DNA of 31,411 nucleotides from a virus: the IMG/VR virus record IMGVR_UViG_3300027736_000158, positions 1 to 31,411 of that record, one strand, 5' to 3'. The notes under the pieces are model-generated. The model did no database searches, was not told where the DNA came from, and worked only from the letters and a program-made list of their open reading frames with translations. Below, piece by piece: positions 14,169-22,419 of this stretch. Position 1 is the first letter of the stretch. Every line of letters starts with the position of its first letter. Made by a program: the position numbers and the translations under genes.

Positions 14169-14495
14169 CTATGATGGCTGTCTACCCCGCCAGAGCCTTA
14201 AAACAGCCGCCACGGCTACGGCAAGGCATCCAAATGACAGGGCCAGCCCTAGGTCACGTACGGACTGCAGGGCTAGGGTAGCCGAGGATAGATTAGACTC
14301 TAGTTCTTTGGAGTCCGACTTAATGCCCCCATCGGTCACTAGCATAACTATGGCGTCAGTGTTCTGCAGCTGGTCTAGGACGAACCCTGCCGTGAACGCA
14401 GTCGTAACAGAGGCCAGCCCAGCAAAGGCTACCAGCAGGCAGACCGCCAGCAGCAGGTTACCCTCACTTGCGCTTCGATCGCTTGGCTTTGCCAT
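14169..14495 (-). CDS. Two-transmembrane protein, possible lysis accessory
   Basis: This is a 108-residue protein with two hydrophobic helices (LLLAVCLLVAFAGLASVTTA near 18-37 and LGLALSFGCLAVAVAAVL near the C-terminus) flanking a polar stretch, so the loop could lie in the periplasm. ATG 14495 is chosen, which overlaps the holin-like gene by about 30 bases in another frame. This long overlap is unusual for the window, though small phage lysis genes often nest. It is the last gene of the leftward late series. A holin, antiholin or spanin-like role is possible; none is proven. Confidence 0.55.
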   Translation of the reverse strand: MAKPSDRSASEGNLLLAVCLLVAFAGLASVTTAFTAGFVLDQLQNTDAIVMLVTDGGIKSDSKELESNLSSATLALQSVRDLGLALSFGCLAVAVAAVLRLWRGRQPS

Positions 14496-14826
14496 TGGGT
14501 TTAGGCTTGGACACCTTCTCGACCTCACGTTCGGCCCGGGCTTTGATTGCCCGCAGCATAGCGTCAAGGGCTTCAGGACTTGCGTAAGCCAGTGCGCCGA
14601 TGGCTCCCATCCGAAGACCAGGGCTGGCGATGTATTCGGTCAGGGCGTAACCAGCGACTGCGGCGGTAATCGAAGCAGCCATGACGCGACGAGCCACCCA
14701 GCCCCAGGTATGCTTCTCTTCTGAAAGCAAAAGTCTGGCCGCCATAGAAAACGCCCCAATCACTGCCGCCACAACGCCGTCCTTCAGCTCCTTCGGAATG
14801 GACTCAGGGTCAAGGGGCGCGCTCAT
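14464..14826 (-). CDS. Holin-like membrane protein
   Basis: This is a 120-residue protein with two or three hydrophobic segments (VVAAVIGAFSMAARLLL, VMAASITAAVAGYAL, GAIGALAYASPEAL) and a highly basic C-terminal tail (KPKPNGKAKRSKRK). Size, segments and the charged tail are those of phage holins, resembling the LydA/HP1-type pattern. It would permeabilise the inner membrane at lysis. It sits among small membrane proteins and is joined by ATGA overlap to the upstream one. The lysozyme-like enzyme is about 5 kb away on the opposite strand. Confidence 0.55.
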   Translation of the reverse strand: MSAPLDPESIPKELKDGVVAAVIGAFSMAARLLLSEEKHTWGWVARRVMAASITAAVAGYALTEYIASPGLRMGAIGALAYASPEALDAMLRAIKARAEREVEKVSKPKPNGKAKRSKRK

Positions 14827-14993
14827 TTGCGGAGGGTCGAGGTCAGTAAGGCTAGGTTTGCCACGCTATAGCAGGCGAACATTAGCGACATAGGGTAATT
14901 CTTGGTAATGAAAAAGTGAGCGATTCCCGCAGACGCATATGCTAGCGAGGCGAGCGATGGGACGCCGACTGTCAGGAACGTTTCGACGCTCAT
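14823..14993 (-). CDS. Small two-helix membrane protein
   Basis: This is a 56-residue protein that is almost entirely hydrophobic, with two probable membrane helices (FLTVGVPSLASLAYASAGIA and SLMFACYSVANLALLTSTL) and a KNYP turn. The start at 14993 lies in an ATGA overlap with the metallopeptidase gene, and it ends in an ATGA overlap with the holin-like gene. It may be a second holin, an antiholin or a pinholin. Confidence 0.55.
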   Translation of the reverse strand: MSVETFLTVGVPSLASLAYASAGIAHFFITKNYPMSLMFACYSVANLALLTSTLRK

Positions 14994-15304
14994 TGGATGA
15001 CGGTCCGACGGTAGCCAAGTTTCCACATGGCAGAGGCAATCCTGTTGGCGGCTTTCTCGACGGCCTCTTCGTCTAAGTATGGCAGCGCGTCGTGCAAAAG
15101 TTCGTGAGCTACCGTGTCAATCATCTCCTCCTCTGACTGCCTAGAGTCGCAGTGGATGTCGCCGAAGCCTTTCCAGCAGTAGCCGAAAGGAGTCGGGCAC
15201 TTCGGATCGTGCGTAGGCTTAACCCTGCCGAGGATGCGGAAGGTAAAGTGAGGCTCGCCGTATTGAACGGCGGGCGGGTCAGACTTTGGGCGAGGGCGGG
15301 ACAT
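14990..15304 (-). CDS. Small HELLH zinc metallopeptidase-like protein
   Basis: This is a 104-residue protein with a clear zinc-peptidase signature, HELLH at 67-71, followed by Glu residues at 79, 80 and 83 that could give the third ligand. Cys residues at 36, 43 and 52 precede it. The start at 15304 (MSRPRPKSDPP) overlaps the previous gene by 26 bases. Upstream in-frame starts would give a basic, low-complexity extension inside that gene. Because it lies among lysis-type membrane genes it may cut peptides in the cell wall or a host protein, but it has no evident signal peptide. Confidence 0.6.
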   Translation of the reverse strand: MSRPRPKSDPPAVQYGEPHFTFRILGRVKPTHDPKCPTPFGYCWKGFGDIHCDSRQSEEEMIDTVAHELLHDALPYLDEEAVEKAANRIASAMWKLGYRRTVIQ

Positions 15305-16004
15305 AGTCAGAGGCGTTGGCTTTGTCTTTAACGTAATCCCAGAGCAGGTAGAGCATAAGTGCAGCGGCAATCGAAAGGGTAGTCGCAACGATAACGCTGA
15401 AATATTCACTCTCAGTAATTAACGGCACTGCGCCGCAGAGCATCCCGCAGCCGATTAGGGGCAAGCCGATCTTAGGAGAGAGGAACGCAGTGCAGAGAGC
15501 ACCGGCTACCGCAAGTGCTCCACCAATCCAACTCCAAGTCTGTGAGGCCATGTCGGCCTTGGCCTGCTCTACGGCCTTGGTCAGCTCGACGATGCGGGCG
15601 TCCTTCAGCTGCGAGACGCGGAGGGCCTCGGTCGTGTCGGCCTGAACCTTTAGCCAGGAGGTGTCTATCTGCGAGAGGAGTTTCTTGCCGAAGGCTTCGG
15701 CGGCGGCGTAGTCCTTCTGATCGGCCTTGGCAGCGCGTGCCCGGGCGATGGCAAGTTCGCCAGCCTCGGGAGCAGGGAGGAACGAAAGGGCCACGGCGGT
15801 TTCACTGCGTACGACATCGGGGCGATCGGCGTTCTCCTTGGCAATCGAGATGGCGGCGCTTACCTTAGCGTCGGCGGTGTCCCACTGCTTGGAGACTGTA
15901 GCTACAACGGACGGAGAGGTCGGACCGTCAGGCTGGACTGGCAGCGGGTCGGAGGACGTAGCACACCCGGCCATCAGGAGAGCGATGACCAGGAGCGAGC
16001 GCAT
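15279..16004 (-). CDS. Lipoprotein-like coiled-coil and membrane protein
   Basis: This is a 241-residue protein. The N-terminus is a lipoprotein signal (MRSLLVIALLMAGCATSS; lipobox LMAGC with Cys14). A long Ala/Glu/Lys-rich coiled coil follows to about residue 135, then two or three hydrophobic helices (WSWIGGALAVAGALCTAFL, IGLPLIGCGMLCGAVPLI, TTLSIAAALMLYLLW). A lipid anchor plus coiled coil recalls spanins, but spanins lack this membrane-rich C-terminus. It may be an envelope protein of the lysis stage. The stop/start spacing with the upstream gene is two bases. Confidence 0.55.
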   Translation of the reverse strand: MRSLLVIALLMAGCATSSDPLPVQPDGPTSPSVVATVSKQWDTADAKVSAAISIAKENADRPDVVRSETAVALSFLPAPEAGELAIARARAAKADQKDYAAAEAFGKKLLSQIDTSWLKVQADTTEALRVSQLKDARIVELTKAVEQAKADMASQTWSWIGGALAVAGALCTAFLSPKIGLPLIGCGMLCGAVPLITESEYFSVIVATTLSIAAALMLYLLWDYVKDKANASDYVPPSPKV

Positions 16005-16006
16005 GG

Positions 16007-16132
16007 TCAGTCCTTGGACTTGAGGGCCTTGAGGATGTCCACGGCCTTCTCGACCTTAGCGGACTTGGCGTTCTTGACGCCAGCGTAGAAGCCGCCAGCG
16101 AAGGCGACGACGATGAGGAGCAGAGTGATCAT
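16007..16132 (-). CDS. Very small single-pass membrane protein
   Basis: This is a 41-residue protein with an N-terminal hydrophobic helix (MITLLLIVVAFAGGFYAG) and a basic helical tail (KNAKSAKVEKAVDIL). It starts in an ATGA overlap with the upstream gene and ends two bases before the lipoprotein gene. It may partner that protein in the envelope. A longer in-frame extension upstream is Arg/His-rich and unlikely. Confidence 0.55.
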   Translation of the reverse strand: MITLLLIVVAFAGGFYAGVKNAKSAKVEKAVDILKALKSKD

Positions 16133-16320
16133 GGGGAGGAGATGACTTCGACTTTGACGAGGGGGCCGAGGTCGACTGGGGTTTGCGCGGTGGCGAAGGT
16201 GGCGGTGATAGCAACCTCGGAACACTCCGCAGGCTCGCCGTTGAACGCTGGGAATACGAGAGTCAGGATGTTCATGGGGTCAGCCATGCGGAACTCAGTG
16301 GAGATTCTGTAAGTAATCAT
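16129..16320 (-). CDS. Small protein after the tail fibre
   Basis: This is a 63-residue protein that looks beta-rich (NILTLVFPAFNGEPAE, TQTPV-like loops), with no family I recognise. ATGA overlaps join it to the tail fibre gene before and the tiny membrane gene after. By position it could be a fibre-associated or assembly protein. Confidence 0.5.
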   Translation of the reverse strand: MITYRISTEFRMADPMNILTLVFPAFNGEPAECSEVAITATFATAQTPVDLGPLVKVEVISSP

Positions 16321-18911
16321 AGCGAAGTAATGATTTTATTTTGACCAAATAATTGACCAAGCGACGTTGCACCCTGCGTGCCGTCAGCGTAGGTTTCAAT
16401 GGAATAGCGGTTCTGTGTGCCGGTGCTTGCAGTCGTAGGTGCGCCTGATGCCGTGCCGTAAGAAACCCCATCGACAAACAGTTCTGCCGTTCCGTTACCG
16501 TAAGAGATGACGGCCATCTGGTGAACGTAGTTTGCCGTCAGGTTAGTCGCCAGCGGGTAGGTGCTATTAGTGGTAGTCAGCGTCGTCCCGTTATGGGTCA
16601 AGATTTTGACGTATGTCTGACCCGCAATGATTTCCAGACCAATGCCACGAGTAACCAGCGTGCCGCCAGAGGCAGACTTGCCGAGCGTGATGCGGATAAG
16701 CACGCCACTCGGGAAAGCCGTAGACTCACGATTGGTCACGCAACTAAAGCCGACCGTCTTAGTCCAGTCCACGATGTCACGATTAGTTAGCCCGTTGTAA
16801 TGCGTACCGGTTGTATAATATGCACCAGCGTAACCAGCAACCGTAACGGGCGTATAAGCAAGGAGCGCACCCCAATAGAGGCTTGCAGAAGCTCCAGCAC
16901 CAGAGGTAGCCGTTGTGAAGGCCGAGGACATTGGTGTGATTACTCCTTTATCAGAAAATGTGATGCCGAGTAAAGACACAGGGCTGGATGCCGTTGTCGT
17001 GCTTGTAGCCTTAGAGGTGTTTAAGACGCTGGCAAACGCCGGAACCGCCGCCGTGACGAAAGCCGTGGTGGCCAGCGCCGTAGTGTTGTTTCCAGCGGTC
17101 TGGGTGATGGCCGTCGTACCCGTTGGCAAGGATGGCGTGCCGCTGAAAGTCGGGCTGGCAAGAGCGGCGCGTGAGGTGTCCGTCGGATGGACGTGATCCT
17201 GGCGAGCGTAGCGCGTGGACGTACCGACGGCAGCCGTACCATCCACGAGCGGGGTGGCGGCAGCGGCTTGTGCGACGACGAAGGCGGTGGTGGCAATCTG
17301 GGTCGTGTTCGTGTCTACTGCGGCAGTGGTCGAGAGAGGTGAGCCGGTGAAGGTCGGACTTGCAAGGTTGGCCTTGAGGTCCAGCGCAGCCTGCAAGTTC
17401 GTATTGCCAGAGACTGCCCCAGTGATGTCAGCGAAGGCCACCGAGGTCGCAGGGGTGACGCCGCCCACGTTAACCACCCATGAGGCGTACGTTCCCGAGC
17501 CGGTGTGGTGGTTGATGTCCACGGTTAGGACGCCAGTGCTTGTGCTGTACGTCAGCACCTCGCCGTGCATATGGTTCGACGCGTTGTAAGAAATCGTGAT
17601 GTTCTGGGTCTGCGTGTACGAAAGGTCAGTGCCGATCGTGAAGGTCTTGTTGCCGTTGCCGATCGTGTTGCTTGTCGTCGAGCTGCTCAGGTAGCGGTCG
17701 CCGAACGCCTGGGCCTTGACGTAGGCCGTCGTTGCGATGGAGGTATCGTTATCAGAGGTGGGCGGAGTCGGGGCGGTCGGGTTTCCCGTAAAGGTAGGCG
17801 AGGCTAAGGTAGCGTAACCTGTGAAGCCGGGGAAAGCGGTTCCCTGATAGCTATTATCTGGAAAATATATTCCATCTGCTAGCATGGACGTAACCCCCGA
17901 GGCGTTCTGAACCGTAAAGCCATTGTAACTTGCTTGTGCCTCATCAGGTGCAGCGCCTTGCCAAGAGACAAAGCCATTAAGCGAGCCGCCATTAAGTGAC
18001 AGGTACAACGCATTAGCCTGTGCCGTGGTCGAGTAATCCGCAGCCGTAGCCGTTGCCATCGTGCCAAGTCCAGAGATGTCGGTATTCGACAGCGTGATCG
18101 CACCCGTGCGTCCAGCGACCGAAGTCACAGGGGCCGAGGTGATGTATCCCTGGGCCTTGACGAAGGCCGTGGTAGCGATGCTGGTATCGTTATCCAATGT
18201 CGCAGGGGTCGGGGCCGTAGGGTCGCCCGTCAGCGCCACGTTATTGAAGCCAGGGAAGGCGATGGTCTGGACACTGGCGTTTCCGAAGGTGATGCCAGCC
18301 GAACCAGTCGGCAGCTCAAAGCCACCGCCGTACGGATTGAAGATGTAGTAATTATGCGTCCCAGCCCCTGTGTCGTTATACGCGTCGATGACCAGGTTTG
18401 TGTTTAACAGGTTCTTAATCGTAGGGACTAAGAGCGTGCCGGACATCGTGCCGCCAGCTAGGGGAAGATAAGGAGCAAGCGCTGCTGACGTCAGGAAGCC
18501 CGATGGGTTACCGGTAAGGGGATAATACAACGCAGCCGCCTGTGCTGTGGTCGAGTACGCTGACAAGTCCACTGCCAGATTACCAGACGTGACCCCGAGC
18601 GGAGCAGAGACGCTGGTAATGAAGTCCGCGGGGAGGGTCAGCCAGCCAGTGTCATAGGATACCCCAGATAATTTCTGGAGCACCTGCCCGGTACTACCGC
18701 CAGCCGCCACGCCTTGACCGGGAGCACCAGTCGCCCCAGTAGCCCCAGTAGCGCCAGTCGGCCCAGCTGGACCAGGGACTCCAACGCTGCCCGACAGGGT
18801 TCCAGTGACCGTGCCAGTGACCGTGCCGGTGATCGTAGACTGGTCGGCGGCAAACGTGCCGGAGATGGTCCCGAAGGTCGAGGCCGTCGAAGTGATGATC
18901 GCGTCGGGCAT
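16317..18911 (-). CDS. Tail fibre with collagen-like segment, IATTAFV repeats and lectin-like C-terminus
   Basis: This is an 864-residue probable receptor-binding fibre. Residues 44-65 form eight Gly-X-Y triplets (GPAGPTGATGATGATGAPG), a collagen-like trimer. Four repeats of the type G-x-P-x-A-P ... IATTAFVKAQ occur at about 222-254, 372-402, 518-548 and 587-622. A classic fibre piece VGTSTRYARQDHVHPTD lies near 562-578. The last 160 residues (NRDIVDWTKTVGF to ELFVDGVSYGT) look like a LamG/concanavalin-type beta-sandwich likely to bind sugars. It is encoded last among the tail genes. The stop overlaps the next start (ATGA). Confidence 0.88.
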   Translation of the reverse strand: MPDAIITSTASTFGTISGTFAADQSTITGTVTGTVTGTLSGSVGVPGPAGPTGATGATGATGAPGQGVAAGGSTGQVLQKLSGVSYDTGWLTLPADFITSVSAPLGVTSGNLAVDLSAYSTTAQAAALYYPLTGNPSGFLTSAALAPYLPLAGGTMSGTLLVPTIKNLLNTNLVIDAYNDTGAGTHNYYIFNPYGGGFELPTGSAGITFGNASVQTIAFPGFNNVALTGDPTAPTPATLDNDTSIATTAFVKAQGYITSAPVTSVAGRTGAITLSNTDISGLGTMATATAADYSTTAQANALYLSLNGGSLNGFVSWQGAAPDEAQASYNGFTVQNASGVTSMLADGIYFPDNSYQGTAFPGFTGYATLASPTFTGNPTAPTPPTSDNDTSIATTAYVKAQAFGDRYLSSSTTSNTIGNGNKTFTIGTDLSYTQTQNITISYNASNHMHGEVLTYSTSTGVLTVDINHHTGSGTYASWVVNVGGVTPATSVAFADITGAVSGNTNLQAALDLKANLASPTFTGSPLSTTAAVDTNTTQIATTAFVVAQAAAATPLVDGTAAVGTSTRYARQDHVHPTDTSRAALASPTFSGTPSLPTGTTAITQTAGNNTTALATTAFVTAAVPAFASVLNTSKATSTTTASSPVSLLGITFSDKGVITPMSSAFTTATSGAGASASLYWGALLAYTPVTVAGYAGAYYTTGTHYNGLTNRDIVDWTKTVGFSCVTNRESTAFPSGVLIRITLGKSASGGTLVTRGIGLEIIAGQTYVKILTHNGTTLTTTNSTYPLATNLTANYVHQMAVISYGNGTAELFVDGVSYGTASGAPTTASTGTQNRYSIETYADGTQGATSLGQLFGQNKIITSL

Positions 18912-18915
18912 GGTC

Positions 18916-19230
18916 TTAGACCGTGACGGAGTCGATGACGTTGACGCGGAAGATTTCGGTCCGGCTTACCGTCGAGCCAGGGAAGACGAACTTAATATCC
19001 CAGCGCGCTAGGCCCAGCGCCCAGTCGGCGGTTGAGCCAGCGTAGGCCACCGTAAAGGACAGGCCATCGTTGGCCGTGGTGACCGTCAGCGTATAAGCAG
19101 TGCCGCAACGGTCCTCTAGGGTCGAGGTAAGGGTCGTCGCCAGCAGGTTGGCAGGGCCACTAGCTCCGGGTGTCCAAGTAAAAACGCAGGCGAAACTGTT
19201 GCCTTGCGAGATAGAAACACTGTTGGACAT
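18916..19230 (-). CDS. Small beta-rich tail-tip or fibre-associated protein
   Basis: This is a 104-residue protein that is nearly all beta-strand by sequence (SISQGNSFACVFTW, TLTVTTANDGLSFTVAYAG) and resembles short Ig-like proteins placed before fibres in many phages. It starts after a strong copy of the leader box (ACCCTACTTTTCCCGCAATA) and is followed four bases later by the fibre gene, so it may attach or fold the fibre. The exact role is unknown. Confidence 0.6.
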   Translation of the reverse strand: MSNSVSISQGNSFACVFTWTPGASGPANLLATTLTSTLEDRCGTAYTLTVTTANDGLSFTVAYAGSTADWALGLARWDIKFVFPGSTVSRTEIFRVNVIDSVTV

Positions 19231-19237
19231 GGCTACT

Positions 19238-19260
19238 TATTGCGGGAAAAGTAGGGTTTA
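19238..19260 (-). promoter_or_regulatory. Long-form C-rich leader box
   Basis: On the minus strand the element reads TAAACCCTAC, then TTTT, then CCCGCAATA, seven bases before the ATG at 19230. It is one of four near-identical long copies (also 23348-23369, 26509-26530 and 29051-29071). There is no purine-rich ribosome-binding site. Confidence 0.6.
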
Positions 19261-19262
19261 GG

Positions 19263-20249
19263 TCAGGTGGGGGCCACCACCGATGTAATCCAGAAGTCCG
19301 TGATGAATGTAATCTTACCCGACACGACCGGGACGCTAATTATAACGGGGGTGTAGCCTGAGCTGATGGTCACGGTGAAGTTAGCAGTACCCGCTGCCGT
19401 TATGGTCGTACCAGTTGTGGCCGTCATGCCGGTAAATCCAAAGCCTGGTGGGGATGAATTACCTAGCGCAACGGTGGTCACGTCAATGGAAGAGAAGGAA
19501 GCCGTGCCGTTGATGACCGTGCCATCATTCCAACAACACACTTCCCAGTCGATTGGAATGACTAACTTCCCCGTCTGCGTATAATCAAATGATGCCTGAT
19601 CGAAATAGTAATATTCATTTAAGCCAGTGTGCGTATTCATCACTTCGCTCATTAGGTTGGTGACCGTTAGGCTGGCAGAGCAGCACCCAGGCAGACCGGC
19701 TCCTGTTGGCGCGACCATGTAGTCGTGACTTTTTAGCGGAAAGTAACCCGAGTATTGCCAGAAATCATAAGAAGAGGCATTTGCCATGTCGTAGGGCGTG
19801 TCTGTATGCCAGCGCGGAAAGACAAGTATACCTGCCGTGCCTCCTCCTCCGGTCCCACTATAATTTCCGACCGTTCCGTTAGGATTTGGTACAGGGTCGA
19901 AGTCTGGGGAGGCGGGGTTGTAATTGTAGACGATGTTAGCCGGATACGTTGATTCAATAGCTGCCTCGCCTCCAAGTGGCCTGATGTAATTGGTCGTTGA
20001 AACTACGCCTTGGCTTACCCTTGAAACGCACTCGTTTGGGTATTCGGGATACCAGTCATGATAGGCGCTAAATGATGGCTGTGGAATAAATACAGTTGGG
20101 TAGTATGCGTAGAATGTTGCGTTGGTGTCGATGAAGTTATGTGTCGGGTTACCCGTAGGTAGCGGAAGAGACCCAGCAGGATATGACCCGGACGCAGCAG
20201 GGTTGCCCAACATTACCTGCCTAGCACCAGCCATATGCGGCAAGGTCAT
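19263..20249 (-). CDS. Probable tail protein, Tyr/Gly/Pro-rich
   Basis: This is a 328-residue protein rich in Gly, Pro, Tyr, Ser and Thr, with a beta-rich C-terminus (GFTGMTATTGTTITAAGTAN) typical of phage virion surface proteins. The start at 20249 (MTLPHMAGARQ) follows the upstream stop by one base; an ATG at 20282 is possible but overlaps by about 30 bases. It lies between tail genes and the fibre, so a tail-tip or adhesion role is likely. No specific family recognised. Confidence 0.6.
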   Translation of the reverse strand: MTLPHMAGARQVMLGNPAASGSYPAGSLPLPTGNPTHNFIDTNATFYAYYPTVFIPQPSFSAYHDWYPEYPNECVSRVSQGVVSTTNYIRPLGGEAAIESTYPANIVYNYNPASPDFDPVPNPNGTVGNYSGTGGGGTAGILVFPRWHTDTPYDMANASSYDFWQYSGYFPLKSHDYMVAPTGAGLPGCCSASLTVTNLMSEVMNTHTGLNEYYYFDQASFDYTQTGKLVIPIDWEVCCWNDGTVINGTASFSSIDVTTVALGNSSPPGFGFTGMTATTGTTITAAGTANFTVTISSGYTPVIISVPVVSGKITFITDFWITSVVAPT

Positions 20250-20250
20250 A

Positions 20251-20808
20251 TTAGACGCCGCTCCACCAGTAATTAGCGCCACCGGATCCGCACTTAAAGC
20301 GCTGAGACCACAACGATCCGCAGCCCTTATAGTTAAACGTATGCAAGGTATCTATATCGGTCTCAGTATCAGTAGAGCCCTGCACAATCCCAATAAGAAA
20401 AAAAGCAGTCTCGTCGTCGTCCGTCTGAAGGTCAGTTTTAATCGTAATGTACGGCGGTAAATCCGGGTCGGGATAAGTATAGTCTGGAGCACCCGCTGGC
20501 TGGCAAACAACGTAGACGTAATTGGTCGTCGTTGTCTCATCCAGTCCGTCTTCAAAAACTTGGATGTCAGGTGGTGGCAGATCGGTTAACGGATTGTCGT
20601 CGTGATCGGTGACGCCGAGGTTGTTTACCATGCCTGGGCTGACGTTGATGTAATATACTTCGGCGGTGCTGTCATAGCGCAGATTGTAGATCTGAAGGGG
20701 GCAGACCCCAGCGCCGCCGTTCCACTCACTCCACGGCTGCTCAATGTTAAGGTTAGTCCCGAGGCTGGAGGACGTGAACGTATAGCCTGGGCCGGGTTGA
20801 ATCGACAT
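20251..20808 (-). CDS. Probable tail-tip structural protein
   Basis: This is a 185-residue acidic protein with Pro/Asp-rich loops (YTYPDPDLPPY, DLQTDDDETAFF) and a C-terminal Cys pair with KCGSGGANYWW. It follows the upstream tail gene by three bases (TAA, gcc, ATG). I see no known domain; a virion role is inferred from the position and strand-rich composition. Confidence 0.55.
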   Translation of the reverse strand: MSIQPGPGYTFTSSSLGTNLNIEQPWSEWNGGAGVCPLQIYNLRYDSTAEVYYINVSPGMVNNLGVTDHDDNPLTDLPPPDIQVFEDGLDETTTTNYVYVVCQPAGAPDYTYPDPDLPPYITIKTDLQTDDDETAFFLIGIVQGSTDTETDIDTLHTFNYKGCGSLWSQRFKCGSGGANYWWSGV

Positions 20809-20811
20809 GGC

Positions 20812-21648
20812 TTAGTATTTCTTGTAAACGTCAAGCTCCCAGCCCACGCGCGAATATCGAATCTCGTAGTTAATTTTATAAATTAGGCCAAAGGATTCGA
20901 CGTTCACCTGAGACAGTATGTTTACTGGATTGCCTTCAAAGCCAGTTCCGACTGGCGCCCAATCAGGAAGCAGCGGGAACGTGCTCCAAGAATTGGTCAC
21001 ACTGGTGGTCCCTAAAAGTTCAATAAGGACGGAGACTTGCGCCTCGTCTTCGATATACATAATCCCAGAGTAACTCGTAGTCGGCGCAAGGTACTGAGTC
21101 TTGCCGTAGTATTGCGGGTAGGATGGATCGACGAAGCCAATGAATCGACCGCCGTTTATTTTCTCAAAGCAAGCGCCGTTCAAGCCAAGGTAGGCCGGAC
21201 CAGAGCTTCCAACATTGGGAGCAAGGTTATTAACAGAGTCTTGAGTATAGGGGGCGGGTCCAGCAATCGCCCCAAGGTAAGGCGAACCCTGAGCAACAAA
21301 GAAGTTAGGATGAGCCGTGATATTATCAGCCGTCAGACCGTTGGCTGCCGAGGTGTTGGCATTGGTATGCGAACCGCCGTTAACCGAAGGATCAATGCCG
21401 ACGTAATCAACCTTTAGGGTGGCAACGCCAAGAGCGTCCCAGCTGATGGAACCTTTATGTGATTTGCAGTAATTGTAGCTGGCTACCGGGAACGGCGTGC
21501 CGCGCACAAACGGAGCAAAGCTACCAGTGTTCGCGTCGCTTTTAAACGTGGCCGTAATCGTGATTAACCCAAAGCCATCAGACGTAGTCGTGTAGCCTGG
21601 CTGGAGGATGTCAGCCGTTAGGTTGTTGCCTTGGTCAATGCGTGCCAT
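20812..21648 (-). CDS. Probable tail protein
   Basis: This is a 278-residue protein with alternating strands and Gly/Asn/Tyr-rich loops, and a C-terminus ending INYEIRYSRVGWELDVYKKY. It lies just downstream of the tape-measure candidate, where distal tail or tail-tip proteins are usually encoded, so it could take the distal-tail role. Standard Dit or Tal signatures were not recognised. Confidence 0.55.
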   Translation of the reverse strand: MARIDQGNNLTADILQPGYTTTSDGFGLITITATFKSDANTGSFAPFVRGTPFPVASYNYCKSHKGSISWDALGVATLKVDYVGIDPSVNGGSHTNANTSAANGLTADNITAHPNFFVAQGSPYLGAIAGPAPYTQDSVNNLAPNVGSSGPAYLGLNGACFEKINGGRFIGFVDPSYPQYYGKTQYLAPTTSYSGIMYIEDEAQVSVLIELLGTTSVTNSWSTFPLLPDWAPVGTGFEGNPVNILSQVNVESFGLIYKINYEIRYSRVGWELDVYKKY

Positions 21649-21651
21649 AAA

Positions 21652-22419
21652 TTAGGTGAGTCCAGATTTCTGTAAGGTTAATGGTACTTGCTTCGTAAAG
21701 TCCGGCACGTCAGGGCGGCCCACGCTGGGAGCCTGTGCCTTGATATATTCCAGAATCTGCTGCTGGATATCGGTCTGCCTGGTCATGTTCTCAAGCACTG
21801 GGTTAGCGCCTACGCCAATCACGTTGGAGAAACCAGCGGGGCCTTGGAAAGTGGAGTCTTTTAGTGCGGCTCCAGCGGCTGGGTTCTTCTTAGCGTCTTC
21901 AGCAATTAGGGCTTGGACTTCATCTTGTACCGCTTTGGACCTAGATGCCAGATAATAGGGATTAGTTGTTTGAATCCCAAGCATATTTACTTGAGCTGGA
22001 AAACGACTCATAATTTCGTCTCCCCTTAGATCGTTTAGCAAGAAGCTCCTAGTCACGTCCTCACGAGTTGTCTTTGCCTCGGTAACAGTTTCCTTAGCCT
22101 TCTTCTCGTTGTTGCGTTTGTTTTCGTAATACCTGTCCTCGGCAGACATCAGTTTGTTAGTGTTATTAATGGCAGCTTGATTAGCGTCATCATGCTTCTT
22201 CTGATTATCAGCGATAGCCTTACCGATAAAAGCCATAGCAGCACCAAGCAAAGCCATAGGGCCTAGAAAAGAAAGGAAGATATCTTTGAATGAGTTCTTA
22301 AATTTCATTCCGATAGTCTCGACCTGCTTCTCGATGCTACCGACGGCGGCCTTAGCGCGTCCGGCTACCTGCTCGGCGTTAGTTTCTCCATCAATGCTAA
22401 ACTTTACGGAGTTGCTCAT
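21652..22419 (-). CDS. Short tape-measure-like tail protein
   Basis: This is a 255-residue protein, mainly helical, with an N-terminal coiled coil (AEQVAGRAKAAVGSIEKQ), a membrane-like helix at about 46-70 (IFLSFLGPMALLGAAMAFIG) and a charged Lys/Asn-rich stretch after it. Hydrophobic plus coiled-coil make-up and the position after a tail-chaperone candidate fit a tape measure. At about 1.5 angstrom per residue it would give a tail near 40 nm, far shorter than usual for siphoviruses. The start is in an ATGA overlap with the upstream gene. A baseplate or DNA-injection protein is the alternative. Confidence 0.5.
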   Translation of the reverse strand: MSNSVKFSIDGETNAEQVAGRAKAAVGSIEKQVETIGMKFKNSFKDIFLSFLGPMALLGAAMAFIGKAIADNQKKHDDANQAAINNTNKLMSAEDRYYENKRNNEKKAKETVTEAKTTREDVTRSFLLNDLRGDEIMSRFPAQVNMLGIQTTNPYYLASRSKAVQDEVQALIAEDAKKNPAAGAALKDSTFQGPAGFSNVIGVGANPVLENMTRQTDIQQQILEYIKAQAPSVGRPDVPDFTKQVPLTLQKSGLT

